Part shown: positions 1-11,916 of the stretch, piece after piece
Numbering within the stretch: the first letter of the stretch is position 1
Layout: each line of letters begins with the position of its first letter
Source: Hygrocybe punicea
Taxonomy: Eukaryota > Basidiomycota > Agaricomycetes > Agaricales > Hygrophoraceae
Assembly (NCBI GenBank): GCA_963556145.1
Contig: OY744471.1
Span: 241,590-305,589 of the forward strand
Direction of reading: 5' to 3'
Length of the DNA: 64,000 bases
Program-made: the position numbers and the translations under genes
The notes under the pieces: generated by a model
What the model saw: the letters and a program-made list of their open reading frames with translations, nothing else
What the model was told of the DNA's origin: nothing
Databases searched by the model: none

Positions 1-23
1 TCAGTTCGTCGAGCCTTGTTCCA

Positions 24-917
24 TTGCGTGAACGACAGGAACATTATCTGACAATTGAGCGGAGGGAGATGATGAACAATAGAGATCAAAAAATATATTT
101 TGTCGGGTCCACGAGTGCTACTGTGAATATTGATTGGCTGCTTACAGTAGATAGTCCAGTCACTGCTCTGCAATGCCTCCGATCGTGTAGGGATATCACA
201 GAAGCTGTTCGGTATCTTGCGGAACGCGGAATCCCCTTCAATACCCTCAATCCTTGCTCAGCCTTTTCACACCCACCTCCATCGACAGGCCCTCCACCAC
301 CCCCCATATCTCTCGGTGTGCGTGCAGTTGGCTACCAGACTGATGCTGCTGATTATGCCGCTTATGAAGCGGCTCAAGACCATTTTCTACATTCTCCACA
401 TGCACGTGAAGCAATCCTCAAGGGTGGTATTGTCTGGCGCCTTGCAATGGAATTCGTTGGCCCTGGACGGGTTCTTACTGGCCCCTCTAGTGCAGCCTTC
501 TCTCATGGGCAAGTCTTCCATTTTGTGGATGGCACTACTTTCTGTGACGATCACCTCGGTGAAGATGAGCTTGACCTCATATGTGGTGTATATAGGGTGT
601 ATACTGGTGGGTACCCTCTCTGGATTCGTCAGCCATGCGTTAAGTCAACGTGATGTGGGATCGAACCAACAGGTCTCCCATCTTTCCTGGTGGCCAAAGC
701 ACTCAACTTGGCAGAAGAGCCTTTTCAATGTTGGCCACTGGACTCCTGCTGCCGAGGACTGGTTTCAGAAATGTCTCGAACTCATCCAGCAGAACAAGGC
801 CCCATGTCGGCTGCTGGAAAGTGGTATGAATCTCTTCCGAGGCATGGAAGGTCACTGCGTTTGGCTCAGAAGATACATGAGGTAGCAGGCCAGTTCATAG
901 AAGGCGAGACATTTCCG
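24..917 (+). pseudogene. Decayed conserved fungal protein of unknown function
   Basis: The first reading frame (24-653) carries a fungal-looking globular stretch, including VNIDWLLTVDSP, GGIVWRLAMEF and a Cys/Asp-rich FCDDHLGEDELDLICGVY. The coding signal then moves to another frame around 660-830 (SWWPKHSTWQKSLF, FNVGHWTPAAEDWF) and to a third frame up to a stop near 917. I found no GT-AG intron that joins the first two blocks in phase, so I read this as frameshift decay rather than splicing. From memory, similar proteins are widespread repeated hypotheticals in mushroom genomes; no function is known to me. The hAT gene ends about 125 bp downstream on the other strand. Confidence 0.5.
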
Positions 918-1041
918 TAGTTTGTTGGTCTCGTTTCATTGTTTTTCCTTGTATCGTGTACATTTGTCTTACCATCCACATCGACCACATTATTTACGTG
1001 ATGTTCTTGTGTCCCTTCATTTCATAATAAATTTTATATTT

Positions 1042-1765
1042 CTACTGAAGTTTTTCTGTAAGAGACTGAATGAATGAGTTGACATCTTCTGGGAGCTGCA
1101 TCTGTGCATCATCATAAGTCTCCAACTCATGAAGCTCCTGACCCCAATCCAGACCATCCGTAAAATCAAGACCTCTTCCCTGCTGAATGGAATACTTCAA
1201 AAGTTGAAGGGCTTCCATTAATTCAGCTGAAATGCGATTCCGTCGTGCAGTCATAGTTTCCTTGCTTGATGAAAACACTCTTTCACAAGGCACTGCTGAA
1301 GCTTGTATTGGTAAAATGTCCATGGCGAGAGAAAAAATTCTCGGATAGCGAAGTTGATTTTCCTTGTCCAACTATGTTTAGCATGAAATGGATACATCTG
1401 TCATCGGCCTCACATACCTGCCAGTATGTCAGACTCTTTGTTGTTGGCTGTGTATCACGAAGGTAAGCTGCGGCCTCAACTTCTATTGCCCGTTGCACAA
1501 CTGAGTGACCTCAAATACGGTTGAGGCTGAGGATTTCTCTCGCAGTGGGACATGGCAGGACTGCAGGTGGTTCTGCATTTACTACAGGGCCCTCGGTTCC
1601 AGTAGTAGGGTCATATGGGCGAAGCTATGTAAGATAGAGTAATTCAGGTGATAAAAGCGGAAATATTATTGGTACATACGGCATTAATAAATAAATCTTT
1701 GGCCCAATCAACTCGCTCTGGCATGTACTCCTCGAGCCACATCAATTTGATGGATGGATCCAGAA
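1042..1765 (-). pseudogene. hAT transposase, C-terminal part (dimerisation domain)
   Basis: Minus-strand exons encode the end of a hAT-superfamily transposase. The block LDPSIKLMWLEEY follows a splice acceptor at 1766-1767, and the C-terminal hAT dimerisation signature (SAVPCERVFSSSK, then ISAELMEALQLLKY) lies near 1175-1310. Two small GT-AG introns separate the exons (about 1630-1680 and 1376-1431). An in-frame TGA at 1512-1514 breaks the exon between them and looks like a former CGA codon. The matching N-terminal and catalytic part lies 13.8 kb away at 15551-18193. The separation is caused by the KDZ element, whose ends lie inside the intron between these two parts. Confidence 0.85.
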
Positions 1766-1810
1766 CTGGAAATAAACCATCAGCAAAAGCAAAAAATTAG
1801 TTAGATACAG

Positions 1811-2240
1811 CACCAGATTCAGCAAGATATTACCAACTCACTTGGGATGCCTGAGAATGAGATTGCCCAACTCACTTGGGGATAGCTGAATCAGGCTGAG
1901 ATATATCCTGGGCCAACTGAGATGGTCCAGGCTGATGTTCCCAGGATATATCCTGGCCCATCTGAGATGGTCCAGGCTGATGTTCCCAGGATATATTCTG
2001 GCCCAACTGAGATGGTCCAGGCTGATGTTCCCCGGTTATATCCTGGCTCAACTGGGATGGTCCAGGCTGATGTTTTCGGGATATATCCTGGGCCAACCGA
2101 GATGGTCCCAGCTGATGTTCTTAGGATATATTTTGGGCCAGTTGACATGCTCCAGGCTGATGTCCCCAGGATATATCCTGGCCCAACTGGGATGGCCAAG
2201 GCTGATGTTCTCAGGATATATCCTGACTCAGCTGCACAAT
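1811..2240 (+). repeat. KDZ left inverted end and 45-bp repeat array
   Basis: The first ~90 bp form the terminal inverted repeat, including two copies of CCAACTCACTTGGG. From about 1898 to 2240 there are roughly 7.5 copies of a 45-bp unit. Each unit holds a near-perfect palindrome around GGATATATCC (CCAGGATATATCCTGG in the best copies) and a CAACTGAGATGGTCCAGGC segment. Open frames across it (repeating VQADVPRIYPGP) exist because 45 is divisible by three; I treat them as non-coding. Confidence 0.85.
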
Positions 2241-2312
2241 TCAGGCTCATAATACTTTTAATGGTAGACATCATAGTTCAGACATAATGCAAAAAATGTT
2301 CTTGTACTGCCA

Positions 2313-5300
2313 CTACTGCTCATCTCCCAAAATTGGTTGAAATAAACTACGTGCACTTGACTCCAACCTTGCCCATGTCTGAGCTTGTTTGTAGGCATAA
2401 CTTGTCAAACCCTGGTTGTGGAGCGAATTATCTCCATCTATCTCTTGTTCAATGGCCCAACTTTCCCATCTTTGCTTGTAAAATTTGAAATAATTTGGTG
2501 TCCACTTCATCTCATGGTGAAGCCGAATAACCTGTTCATCCCACCGATTAAATCTTGCACTGGCTCGTAACCAATTGACTCTGTAAACTGTACACAATCT
2601 TCAATTGTTAGCTGAGTTAGGAAATACAAGTTATACTCACAGTCTTTCATGTGTATACTGAATTCATCTCCATCCACCTTATCTCCAATTCTCCAGAACC
2701 ATGGTAACTTGTATGATTTTTGTCCAATTCTGTTTGCCTCCATAATATCAGCAGGCATCTGAAGGTCACTTTTAGTAATAGCATGATAATTTGAATCATT
2801 ATATCCCAGTCTCCGTCGTGCTTCTCTAGCATGGTTGTAGCTAGCAACAATTCTTGTGATTTTTTCATCCAGTGTATGAATCTGACTCCAAATTCGTGTG
2901 GATTGTTTAGTGCTTTTGGAATTACGAATCTATATCAAAATCACTAAGTAAATTTTGTCATAGTTAAGTCAACAGACAGACCTTTTTGCGCATTATCAGG
3001 GACTTTCCACCTAACGCCACCTTCAACTGCTCCAATGCATCATTCAACTGCCCAAGTCGTAACTGAGCCTCTTGCTTGCTCAAGTCATTTAATCCTGGTT
3101 GGTTTTGACACTTTGTGGTAAGATTGGATGGAAGAAGAAGTGTAATCTTTTCTGGAGTGTGTTTCACTTCTTCTTCATCATCTAAAAGCTTCTCTTCTTC
3201 TTCACTTTCATCTCTAGAAATGTCAACTCTCATAAGATCTCCACTTCCAATATTATTCATAATAGTGAGTGCAGAGAGCTTCTTCTCAAAGCTGTTAATG
3301 AGAGCTTGAAGTCTTTGTCGTTTCTCTTGAAGGGTCTTCTTTTCAGCTAATGATGGTCGGCGTAGTGTTCGTATATGCTGACAAAGAGCCATTCTGTCAT
3401 AGAAACATATAAGAAATAACTTGAGCTTCAATGGGATAAGAAAGACATACTGTGCCTCCTCCACATTTAGTCCAATGGACAATAGACTAGAATATCCCAT
3501 CATATTGCCAGACTTGTTTTCAATTTCAGCAAGTTCCAACTGTATCTCTGCAAGACTGCAGACTGAATTGATACATCAATATTGTACTAATGCAATATTA
3601 ACCCCTGCTTACCATGATTTTCATCAACATCATTCATTCTTAAGATATCGCCACGTTCATCTATGGCCAATTCTTCTAGCTCCTTCCACTCCGCAATCCA
3701 CTCATCACTAAGTCTATCAGTCAACTCATCCAAGGCATTTTTCATATTCTCTCTCTCAAGGACAGCTTCCTTCCATTTCTTGATAATATATTGAGCTGCA
3801 AAAATATATTCAAGAGAAACTTATTGAGACATATGTGAATCATACCTGCCTTGATCAGTTTCTTCCAATTTGAATCATTCATATAATTATCCAAAACCTC
3901 CTGACGATGAGCTTGAGACATTGTGCTGGTTGAACCAGCTGCCTTTTTCAGATTGGACCAGAGTGATTCTAGGATCTCCCCAGCAATTTGTCCAGCTCCA
4001 TGGATAAAGTTGAGGGAGTATAGAGGAAAACTTTCTTGAATATGAACCCCAAGATGAAATTTTCCAATGCCATATAGAAGTTCGAGATCTTCTCTCAGAT
4101 CTAGGGTGTTGCTTTGAGAAACCCGCCAGAGAAAGTTTTTTGACCATGAACACATGATGTCATAAATTGCAATAGCCTTTGGTGTGAGTGAATTTTGAGC
4201 CAATGCCTGGCAGAAAGCATAGTCCATGTTGACTTGTCTAGAATAATAGAGTGAATATGATTTATTTAATCACAAAACAAGAAGACTACCTTTCACCCTT
4301 CTGAAAATCCACCACACTATGTGGATAGAAGCATCCATGATTGGCACAAGCACAGGCACCCACTCCAGTAGCGCGAAGATGGTCCTTATGGTGTACATTG
4401 GCTTGACTAATGGCTCTGTGATTTTGACATTTATGTTTCTGAAAAAATTGTAAGACCAGCTAATATATTGAAATAAATACAGAGGACCAACCTGATTCTC
4501 TTCAAAAGAAGAGGCAAGATGCTGCTGATAGGCAGATTCACCTGTCATGAACTGATGCCCATCACTCAACCAAACATCCTTCTCAGGACATTTAGGAATG
4601 ACATGATCAAGCTTGAAGTTGCCATCTGCAACAATTTTTGGGTAATATACCCATCTGTTGTAGTATCATGAATAATGTGCACCTCTCTCACAACATAACA
4701 GAAAAAGTACATACAGTGTGTCTGAGCATCTTATTTCATCCTCAGTAACATTGATGCCAGGTTGGGGACAACTTGGACAAAAGACTGCAAGACCACCATC
4801 TTTGCATTTAATAGTGGAATCATGTGCAAAGCCAGCCCGTTTCAGATCAGTCAAGTTTCTCCATTGCCTTGACACACGCATTAATTCACGATAACGGTCC
4901 TACAAAAGTGATTTGTTAGTGGCTGACAGGATAACTTGCAAAAAAAACAAAATGTACTGGTATCAAGTGTGGAAAATTGTTGTCTGTCAATCTCCTAAGC
5001 TTTGAATAAAAGTTGAAGGCAGAAACTTTGCACTCCATAGCTTCAATGTAGAATTGGTGAAGAATCATAAAAGTAAATGCAGTAGTGGGACGAGATGATG
5101 TGGCTGGAAAGAATCGCATGTTGAAGAGCTGTGTTTCATGGGTAGCTGTTGCTGAACATTGGCACCAGCAAACATGGTGTCGATAAATCCCAGAGCTATC
5201 CACAAAAACCATAGTTGTGGTTTGAGACTGGGAGACATCATCCATGTTTTCTACAACCATGATATCATCATCTTTATCAAGCTGCATATCATCATCTTCT

Positions 5301-7604
5301 ACATCCTTGTTACGTTTCCAACTCTGCTTCCAACCCCGATGCCCATTCCGATACCCACCATGACGATTCTGCACTGCACACCTTCCTTTTTCATTTCTTT
5401 TTGTCCTTTGTCTTCCTTTCAACGTCATTATTTCTTCATTTGGACATCCTTGTATTTTCTTATTCTTGTTCTCTTTTTGTCCCTTCTTCTAGAACAATCC
5501 AGACCAACCATGGACATCTCCCACGTGACCTTGTTGTACCCGAATAATCTCCTTGCCGATGGACGTCACCAACATTGTCTTTTCCCTTCGATATCTTGTT
5601 TACACTATCCCACGACAAACCGATCACAATGGCTGTACTCCCGACACAGCTCATTACCGTAATTGTTATTGGCAGCATTGCCATCACCTTCCTGATCGGT
5701 TTCTACCTTGTCATGATCTATCTTTGGCATCGGCACCGAAACCCTTCCGCCATTGATACTTCTGACTTCCACCTCGACAATATATCGACACATAATTGAC
5801 AATTTCCATTCCCGGATATTTGGTTTCCATATTCGTACCCTGTGCCCACCATTATCCTCCCTGACGATCCGACGACATTCCTCACCTGCATGCGAACTCT
5901 GAACAATCCCTGATCACAGGACATTTCACTGTTCCCTCCAATCCGACCATTGCCGAAGCACATTCTTTTGGGCTTCGACCACAGACCATACGACTTCCCC
6001 AAACAGTGAACCAACCCCTATTGCATATTGTTCGCACGACATCGCTTCATTGCAGTACCCAACGACTTGTTCCCACAGCTTGTCACCTGTGCCCATGACT
6101 CAAAACCTGGACCCACATTCATTTATCCTTTTCCATCGATGATCTCGATACCTCCCACACTCGTTTACAATGATACCCTTTCTTGGACAAATACCGACAT
6201 CAGGTGGACCACATTGTTCCACACACAGGACAAGACACCGCCCCTCGATACGTCATTGACACAGACATCATCATCCGGTACAGCTTATGCTGTTCACATG
6301 TCTGACCTCGACTAGCCCACTGTCCTAGTTGGTTTTTTCCTCTATACATTCCTTCATTTTCTTTCATACCAACCTTGCCCCTATATCCACGCTACCTCAA
6401 GACACTCTCATCACCAACCCCACACTGGACGATACCCATCTTCGACCTGACCGTGCAATGCACTTGCCAAACTGCACACTTGCCCGTTACAGCAAGTGTA
6501 GACCCCAAATTGGCAATTCTGCATGTCACATGATCCGATGACAAATCATCCGAGTCATCCGGACCTCTTCTATCCTCAACGACACCCGGGCCTCCAGTTG
6601 GATCGCGAGAACATCGACATGAGGACGCCTCATGTACGCCTCATGGTGAACACATGGTAGAGTTGGACATGTTGTGGCTTCATGGTTGTATTTCTATTTA
6701 CCTCCCCTCAAGACCAGTCACTATATATACTGTTCTTGTTGTTGGTTCGGACTTTTTCTTCTTTTCCTTTCTTTACGTTTAGTCTGGTTCTTGGGGCAGA
6801 CCCCCTTATCTTGGGTAACCCCCACGGCTCGCAATGACATTGTACCATGAACCCCCCCTCTTAGCAGTGTTGTCTTAGTAGTAAGCAACAATGAAAACTG
6901 CTTCTCTCTCCTCTGGAATCCGATCCCCAGTTAAGTTGATTGTTGCCGGAGCCCGCTGCAGAAGCGATCCGTAACAATCCTCCCAGGATTGTGATGTTGT
7001 TGGTTGAGGGCATGGATTTCCATCATGTCCAAGATAAATGATTAGACCCAGTTCTCCAAGATCAGCACGATCAAAAAATTGGCCTGTCCAATACTGGATT
7101 TTGTGAAAAGGATTGTGTTGGTGAACTCGAAGACAGCAATTATTGCAAAGCAATCGTTGACCAAGGTGGCAATCAAGACATCGGTACAGCCCTGGACACT
7201 GCTGACAATTGATGCATAACATGTTTACTGGTGGAGCTTCCAACTCAACCAGTTTTGCCAAGTGAGTCTGTCGATGTTTATGCTTCCATTCTTGGAGATA
7301 ATCATTCTGCGTCTGATAATTGATTGAGTGGAGAATCATATGAAAACTATGACAGAAATAAGCATACTTTTCCTTGCTTCAAAGCCTGAGGAGATTGGGG
7401 TTCTTCTAGATCTTGTAGTGGTATATGAATCTGTTCTGTAACTAAAGGCTGTGATCTTTCTCTATATTTTGAATGATGGTGTATAGAGGAAGATCTGGTC
7501 TGATTTTTGGCCAATATTTTGACTTCACCTCTAGAAGTGGTCTTCCTGACATATACTGTCTCCACAACTGTTTCCTTTTGTCTTTTTAACTGGTTTTTTG
7601 GCAT
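2313..7604 (-). pseudogene. KDZ transposase with CxC2-like cysteine cluster, interrupted
   Basis: This is a multi-exon minus-strand gene. The N-terminus (MPKNQLKRQKE, 7604) is basic. A CxC2-type cluster follows (CINCQQCPGLYRCLDC, then CNNCCLRVHQHNPFH, about 7080-7220). The ribonuclease-H-like core includes DGNFKLDHV, a GACACANHGCFYPH motif followed by VVDFQKGER, IAIYDIMCSWSKNF and GKFHLGVHIQESF, then EILESLWSNLKKAAGS (about 3940-4640). A charged helical C-terminus reaches 2313. The Asp of DGNF, the Asp of YDIMC and the Glu near ESLW are the likely catalytic triad by family analogy. The frame is interrupted between about 5320 and 6870 by unrelated sequence lying between GNPCPQ and VFVDSSGIYRHHVCWC, so the gene is probably dead unless that stretch is spliced out. 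Confidence 0.8.
5320..6870 (+). mobile_element. Foreign insertion in the KDZ transposase, LTR-like at one end
   Basis: This CA- and pyrimidine-rich stretch separates two conserved blocks of the KDZ head region. A segment at about 6498-6866 starts TGTAGACCCCAAATTGG, ends CTCTTAGCA and has a TATATATA box near 6734, which fits an LTR. A short frame from 5629 with a good start context (cacaATGGCT) encodes a clear membrane segment (ITVIVIGSIAITFLIGFYLV) followed by HRHRNPSAIDTSDFHLD; frames further downstream are decayed. I could not find a target-site duplication, so the exact edges and the LTR reading are tentative. Confidence 0.4.
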
Positions 7605-7802
7605 GGTAGTAGTGGTAAGAGTGAACAAGATTCTTTTTTTTTTTTTTGCAAACAACAAAAAGTCACATGATCAGAGTTCTCAGGATCACATGATCCTATA
7701 GTCCAATTCAATAACTCAGCCATGATTCAACTTTCACCATAATCTACAATTGTTTTTATAAAAAATGAAAACAAAACATTGCAATAAAGTTGGAGTTATC
7801 TA

Positions 7803-10080
7803 TCAAGATTGGAATCCCCTATTAATTGCACTAGCCAATTCCTTGGCCTGCCCACCAGACTTTTCAGCAGCTTTTTTCTCCTCCAACTTCTTGTAATGCT
7901 CCTCAGAACCTATAGCTTTAAGACGATTGGTGACTTCTTCACTCTGGCTCCCTCGTGAGTAGGCCTCAGTACCATTGGGAAAGTGGTCAATATAAGGACC
8001 CCAATAAACCCCAATACCCCAGCCATCTCCACCATTCAAAATTGCCTTGGTAAAATAATCGTCCTGGCCTGCATAAAGGGAATAGATGTGTGGACAGAAT
8101 TTGCAGTTGACTAAGAGTGTGAATTGATCATTGGGATGTGACCCCCATTCAGAGGATCCAATGTGACCACATGCTGGGCATTGAGGAGAAACTGTGATCC
8201 CAAGGGGACGTGACCGTGACTCCGAACAAAGGAAAAAACGCCACCCCTTCTCCCGATTCATCATGGCGACATCAGTGTTACGACCCAGGTTTTGTTCTTC
8301 CACCAGCAAGTTGCCAATAATAAATTCCATATTATACTTCTCAAGAAACACCTTGAGAGCCAACTTTTGCAAGAAGGGTGAAGCAATGTGGGGGTAGAAG
8401 TCAAGTTGTGTGAAGCCAACAATCCAATCAAATATGTTGCTATACAATAAACTTTAGTCTCCAAGTAAATTATTTGAAAAGGAACATTTACCGCTTGGCC
8501 AGGTCCTTGAGCATGGTAAGAGAACCATCATGTGAAAAAATGTGGGCACATGTCAAAAGGTAGAGATGTGTTGTTGCTGTGGTAAGCAGACGCTCCAATC
8601 CAGGGGAGAATAGAACAGAGAAAAGCTATGAAGTGTAAATATGTTATTATATCAAATTGTAAATTAATATGTAATACCTACCTCAGGAATAGTGAGTGAT
8701 GCACCACGATCCACTTGACAGTGCAGCAAACCAGTATCAGGGTCAGAGTGGGTGTGCAAAAACACAATAATGCGTTTGAAATCACGTCTTATCCATATTG
8801 GATTAGAACAGTTAAGAGGAATAATTCTGAAACATACTTGAGTAGAGCCAATAACACTTTCTGGACTTTTCTCTCCTGAGTTGACACTGAGGCAGAACTG
8901 GAAGGATCGAAGGAAAAGTCAATGTCGAAATATTGGAGGACCTGATCTTTCTGCTCAGGAAAGTAGGCATGAAGGTGATGGTACACCATAAAGGCTGGGT
9001 CTCCTCCTTGTGGAATATCAGCCAACCTAAAATTCAGTATGGCAACTGAGGCTGTATCGACCAAACGCCATGCTCCTCGAATAACAAGAGCACCCAACTC
9101 TGCAGGGGTCCCATCCCAAATCCAATTTCCAACAACAATTCCCTCCACAAAAATCAGTTAAAGGATAAATGTGTTACACTTTTTACTTACTGTGTATGGT
9201 GTCAAAATCTTATTCTTCATCTGCCGGTCATACTTTATGTGGCATTTGGGACAAATAAAAAAAGTATCATTCTTTATCAGAAATCCTGGACTTGCAGAAA
9301 GTGTGATACACTTGTCCATGCATAGAACCCTAGGGCAATAGGCACAGCAAAAGACTTCACCACCATTGCCACAAGAGCAACACCACTGGTGAAAGGAATT
9401 TAATTAGTATGGGAAGCAATGACAATGAGGGCCTACAATATTAGATGGCTCCTCATGTTTCCTAAGGTCTAGTGGGAAGGGCTGCATGGGCTGCAGGGGC
9501 TGCAAGGGCGGCAGAGTGGCTATCTGGGGTACACTTTCCATTTCGGCATCTGATTGGTCATCGCCCGAAAGTAGTGTTGCCACGACTATAGTTGGTCACT
9601 TTTCTTTTCTCTGCTCTACTGCCTTCAATAAAATACATAAAAATATAAAGAAAATTTCGAGGGGTAGCCTCTACATAGGTCTTGAGTTAGTACACTTAAA
9701 CCTTTCTGTAATATGTAACCCATCATTGGATAAGTGACCAACTATGGTTTTTAGTCGCGACTATGTTAGTCGCGACTAAAAACCATAGTTGGTCACTTAT
9801 CCAATGATGGGTTACATATTACTGAAAGGTTTAAGTGTACTAACTCAAGACCTATGTAGAGGCTACCCCTCGAAATTTTCTTTATATTTTTATGTATTTT
9901 ATTGAAGGCAGTAGAGCAGAGAAAAGAAAAGTGACCAACTATAGTCGTGGCAACACTACCCGAAAGAGAACACAAATCAGATAACATTTCCAGATCAAGA
10001 TCCAGATCTTTCGCAAGCTGAGATTGAGGAGCTGGTGCACCAGCTTTTTTACTGGCAGTAGTAGCAGTAATTATGGGCAT
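7803..10080 (-). pseudogene. PHD-finger plus CHAT/caspase-like protein gene carried by KDZ, broken by a MITE
   Basis: The start is chosen at 10080 (MPIITATTASKK). The low-complexity first exon is cut by the MITE at 9572-9958; removing the MITE plus one 8-bp duplication restores the frame. Next comes a PHD-like cluster, WCCSCGNGGEVFCC then CPRVLCMDKC and CPKCH (about 9190-9390). A core with GAWRLVDTASVAILNF follows, then a beta-strand ending in His (IIVFLHTHSD, near 8750) and a later strand ending in Cys (HLYLLTCAH, near 8550), which look like the His/Cys dyad of the CHAT/caspase fold. IVGFTQLDFYPH and LGRNTDVAMM follow, then a treble-clef-like CPACG/CKFC pair. Small GT-AG introns separate the exons. 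Similar fungal proteins exist as far as I recall; peptidase activity is inference. Position inside the KDZ termini makes it cargo. Confidence 0.55.
9572..9958. mobile_element. hAT-type palindromic MITE, 387 bp
   Basis: This is a nearly perfect palindrome with arms of about 190 bp that meet at about 9765 around TAGTCGCGACTA motifs. It begins TAGTGTTGCCACGAC and ends with the inverse complement. It is flanked by an exact 8-bp direct repeat CCCGAAAG (9564-9571 and 9959-9966). The TAGTGTTGCC end and the 8-bp duplication are typical of hAT elements. The very high arm similarity and intact duplication suggest a recent insertion. It interrupts exon 1 of the PHD/CHAT gene. Confidence 0.9.
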
Positions 10081-10239
10081 ATTTGTGGTAATAGAATGGC
10101 TGAAAAAATGAGAGAGAATGAAGTTCAAGTGCAAGAACAATGCAAACTTGCAATGAGGCAGCAATGCTCACATCAAACTCCGAAACTCTGACTTCGTCTG
10201 ACTTACTGACTTCGTCTGACTGACTCACAGGTCTGCGCC

Positions 10240-11330
10240 AAATTCTAGTCACAACCACTACAACGACGCCGACAATGGCTCCACCAAGTTGCGGCTCCAC
10301 ATCCCACAGAGGCGGCACACCAAAGCTGCCAACAATGACGCCCAACGTCCATCCACAACCGACACCACATCCGGGAACGACGACCCCAACTCCCAACGCC
10401 CAATGGCCCCACGACGACGACGGCAACGCCCAACGCCTAACTCCAGACGCCCAACAGCCCCACCACATCCGCCCAACGACAACCCAAACGCCCAACGGCC
10501 CCTACCCCAACAACGCCCAACGCCCAACGCCAATGCCCACCACAACCAGCAACGACGACGACGGCCGCAACGGCCCCTCACGAACCCAACCCCAACGCCC
10601 AACGACCCCACCACATCCGCCCAACAACGACCCAAACGCTCAACGGCCCCTACCCCAACAACGCCCAACGCCCCACATCCGGCAACGATGGCCCCACGAC
10701 AACGACGACGGCCCCTACCCCAACGCCCAACGCCCAACGGTCCCACCACGTCCGGCAACGACGACGACGGCCCTTACCCCAACGCCCAACGCCCAACGCC
10801 AACGCCCAACGGCCCATCACATGCGGCAACGACGACGACGACCCAACCCCAACACCCAACGGCCCCACCACAACCGGCAACGACGACGACGGCCCCTACG
10901 CCAATGCCCAATGCCCAACACCCCACCACAACCGGCAACGACGACGACGGCCCTTACGCCAATGCCCAACGCCCAACCCCAACGCCCAACCCCAACGCCC
11001 AATGGCCCACCACAACCGGCAACGACGACGGCCCAACCCCGCTCAACCCCAACGCCCAACACCCAACGCCCAACGCCCAACGCCAACGCCCAACGGCCCA
11101 TCAAAACCGGCAACGACGACGACGGCCCAACTCCAACGCCCAACGCCCAACGGCCCCACCACGTCCGGCGCCCAACGCCCCATCCCAACTGACCTCGCGT
11201 ACATGCACTGCGACGTCAATGGACGTCGGCGCTGTGTCCGCGAGGTCTCCAGGGACCAGAGAACAGTTGGGGGGCATGATGCCTCATCCAGTGATGGTGG
11301 CCCCAACCCCACCACCCAAATACTCGCGAA
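10240..11330 (+). repeat. Proline/threonine-coding minisatellite
   Basis: The stretch is built of irregular repeats of CCCAACGCCCAACG and CAACGACGACGACGGCCC. It gives long spurious frames on both strands (Pro/Thr/Asn/Arg-rich on plus, Gly/Val/Trp/Arg-rich on minus). It lies between two divergent KDZ cargo genes. The longest plus frame (10289-11395) continues slightly past the repeat, but I see no domain in it and do not call a gene. Confidence 0.75.
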
Positions 11331-11399
11331 CTCGCGAAACCGCCGCTGCCCTGTCTATAGGCATGCCAGCAAAACTAAGTACACACAGAAAATAAGCTT

Positions 11400-11916
11400 A
11401 GATTTTATTATCATAACTCGTTACTACTACTATGTATAAATAAATGAGAACCTTTTAAGTTACCTACCCTGGACCCATGCCCAGGGAATAGCAGAGAGGC
11501 CACCCTCTCTGCTGGTAACATATCCAGGTCTACGAAATGGAGTGCAGATCACACCACAGGCTGCACCCTCACCAGGACTTCGGTGCCCTGGCATCAAGCA
11601 GAGAGATTCGGCTCTCTCTGCCGGGGGAGTGGGAGTGGGAGAAAAGCACTCAAGGGGTGAAAACGAAGGTTTCGGAGTTTTTAAATACAATTGAACCATC
11701 ACGTGATATTTTGAACATGTGATTGTTGATGTGGCAATTTGCACATGTGATTGTTGACGTGGGAATTTGCCACAGCAACTCAAGTTTGCTCCGATTTCTG
11801 AGTTACTACTGCTCCAATTTGCAAGGAAAATCTGTTTTAGCTTCCAGAGTTCATCCTAACTTCCCTTACCACTTCTATTTCACTCATCCTCCAGTCTACC
11901 TCATACTGAACTACAA
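11400..11916. other. Intergenic region upstream of the homeodomain/HMG-like gene
   Basis: There is no coding signal here. The stretch includes an AT-rich part near 11390-11450, imperfect inverted GCAGAGAG/CTCTCTGC segments at about 11490-11620, and two similar motifs CACATGTGATTGTTGA near 11716-11755. It probably holds the promoter of the gene starting at 11917; no TATA box is convincing. Confidence 0.4.

Noticed and set aside
5629..6315. Envelope-like gene of a retroelement
   Set aside because: Only one membrane helix is visible, later frames are decayed, and no signal peptide, cleavage site or related family could be recognised.
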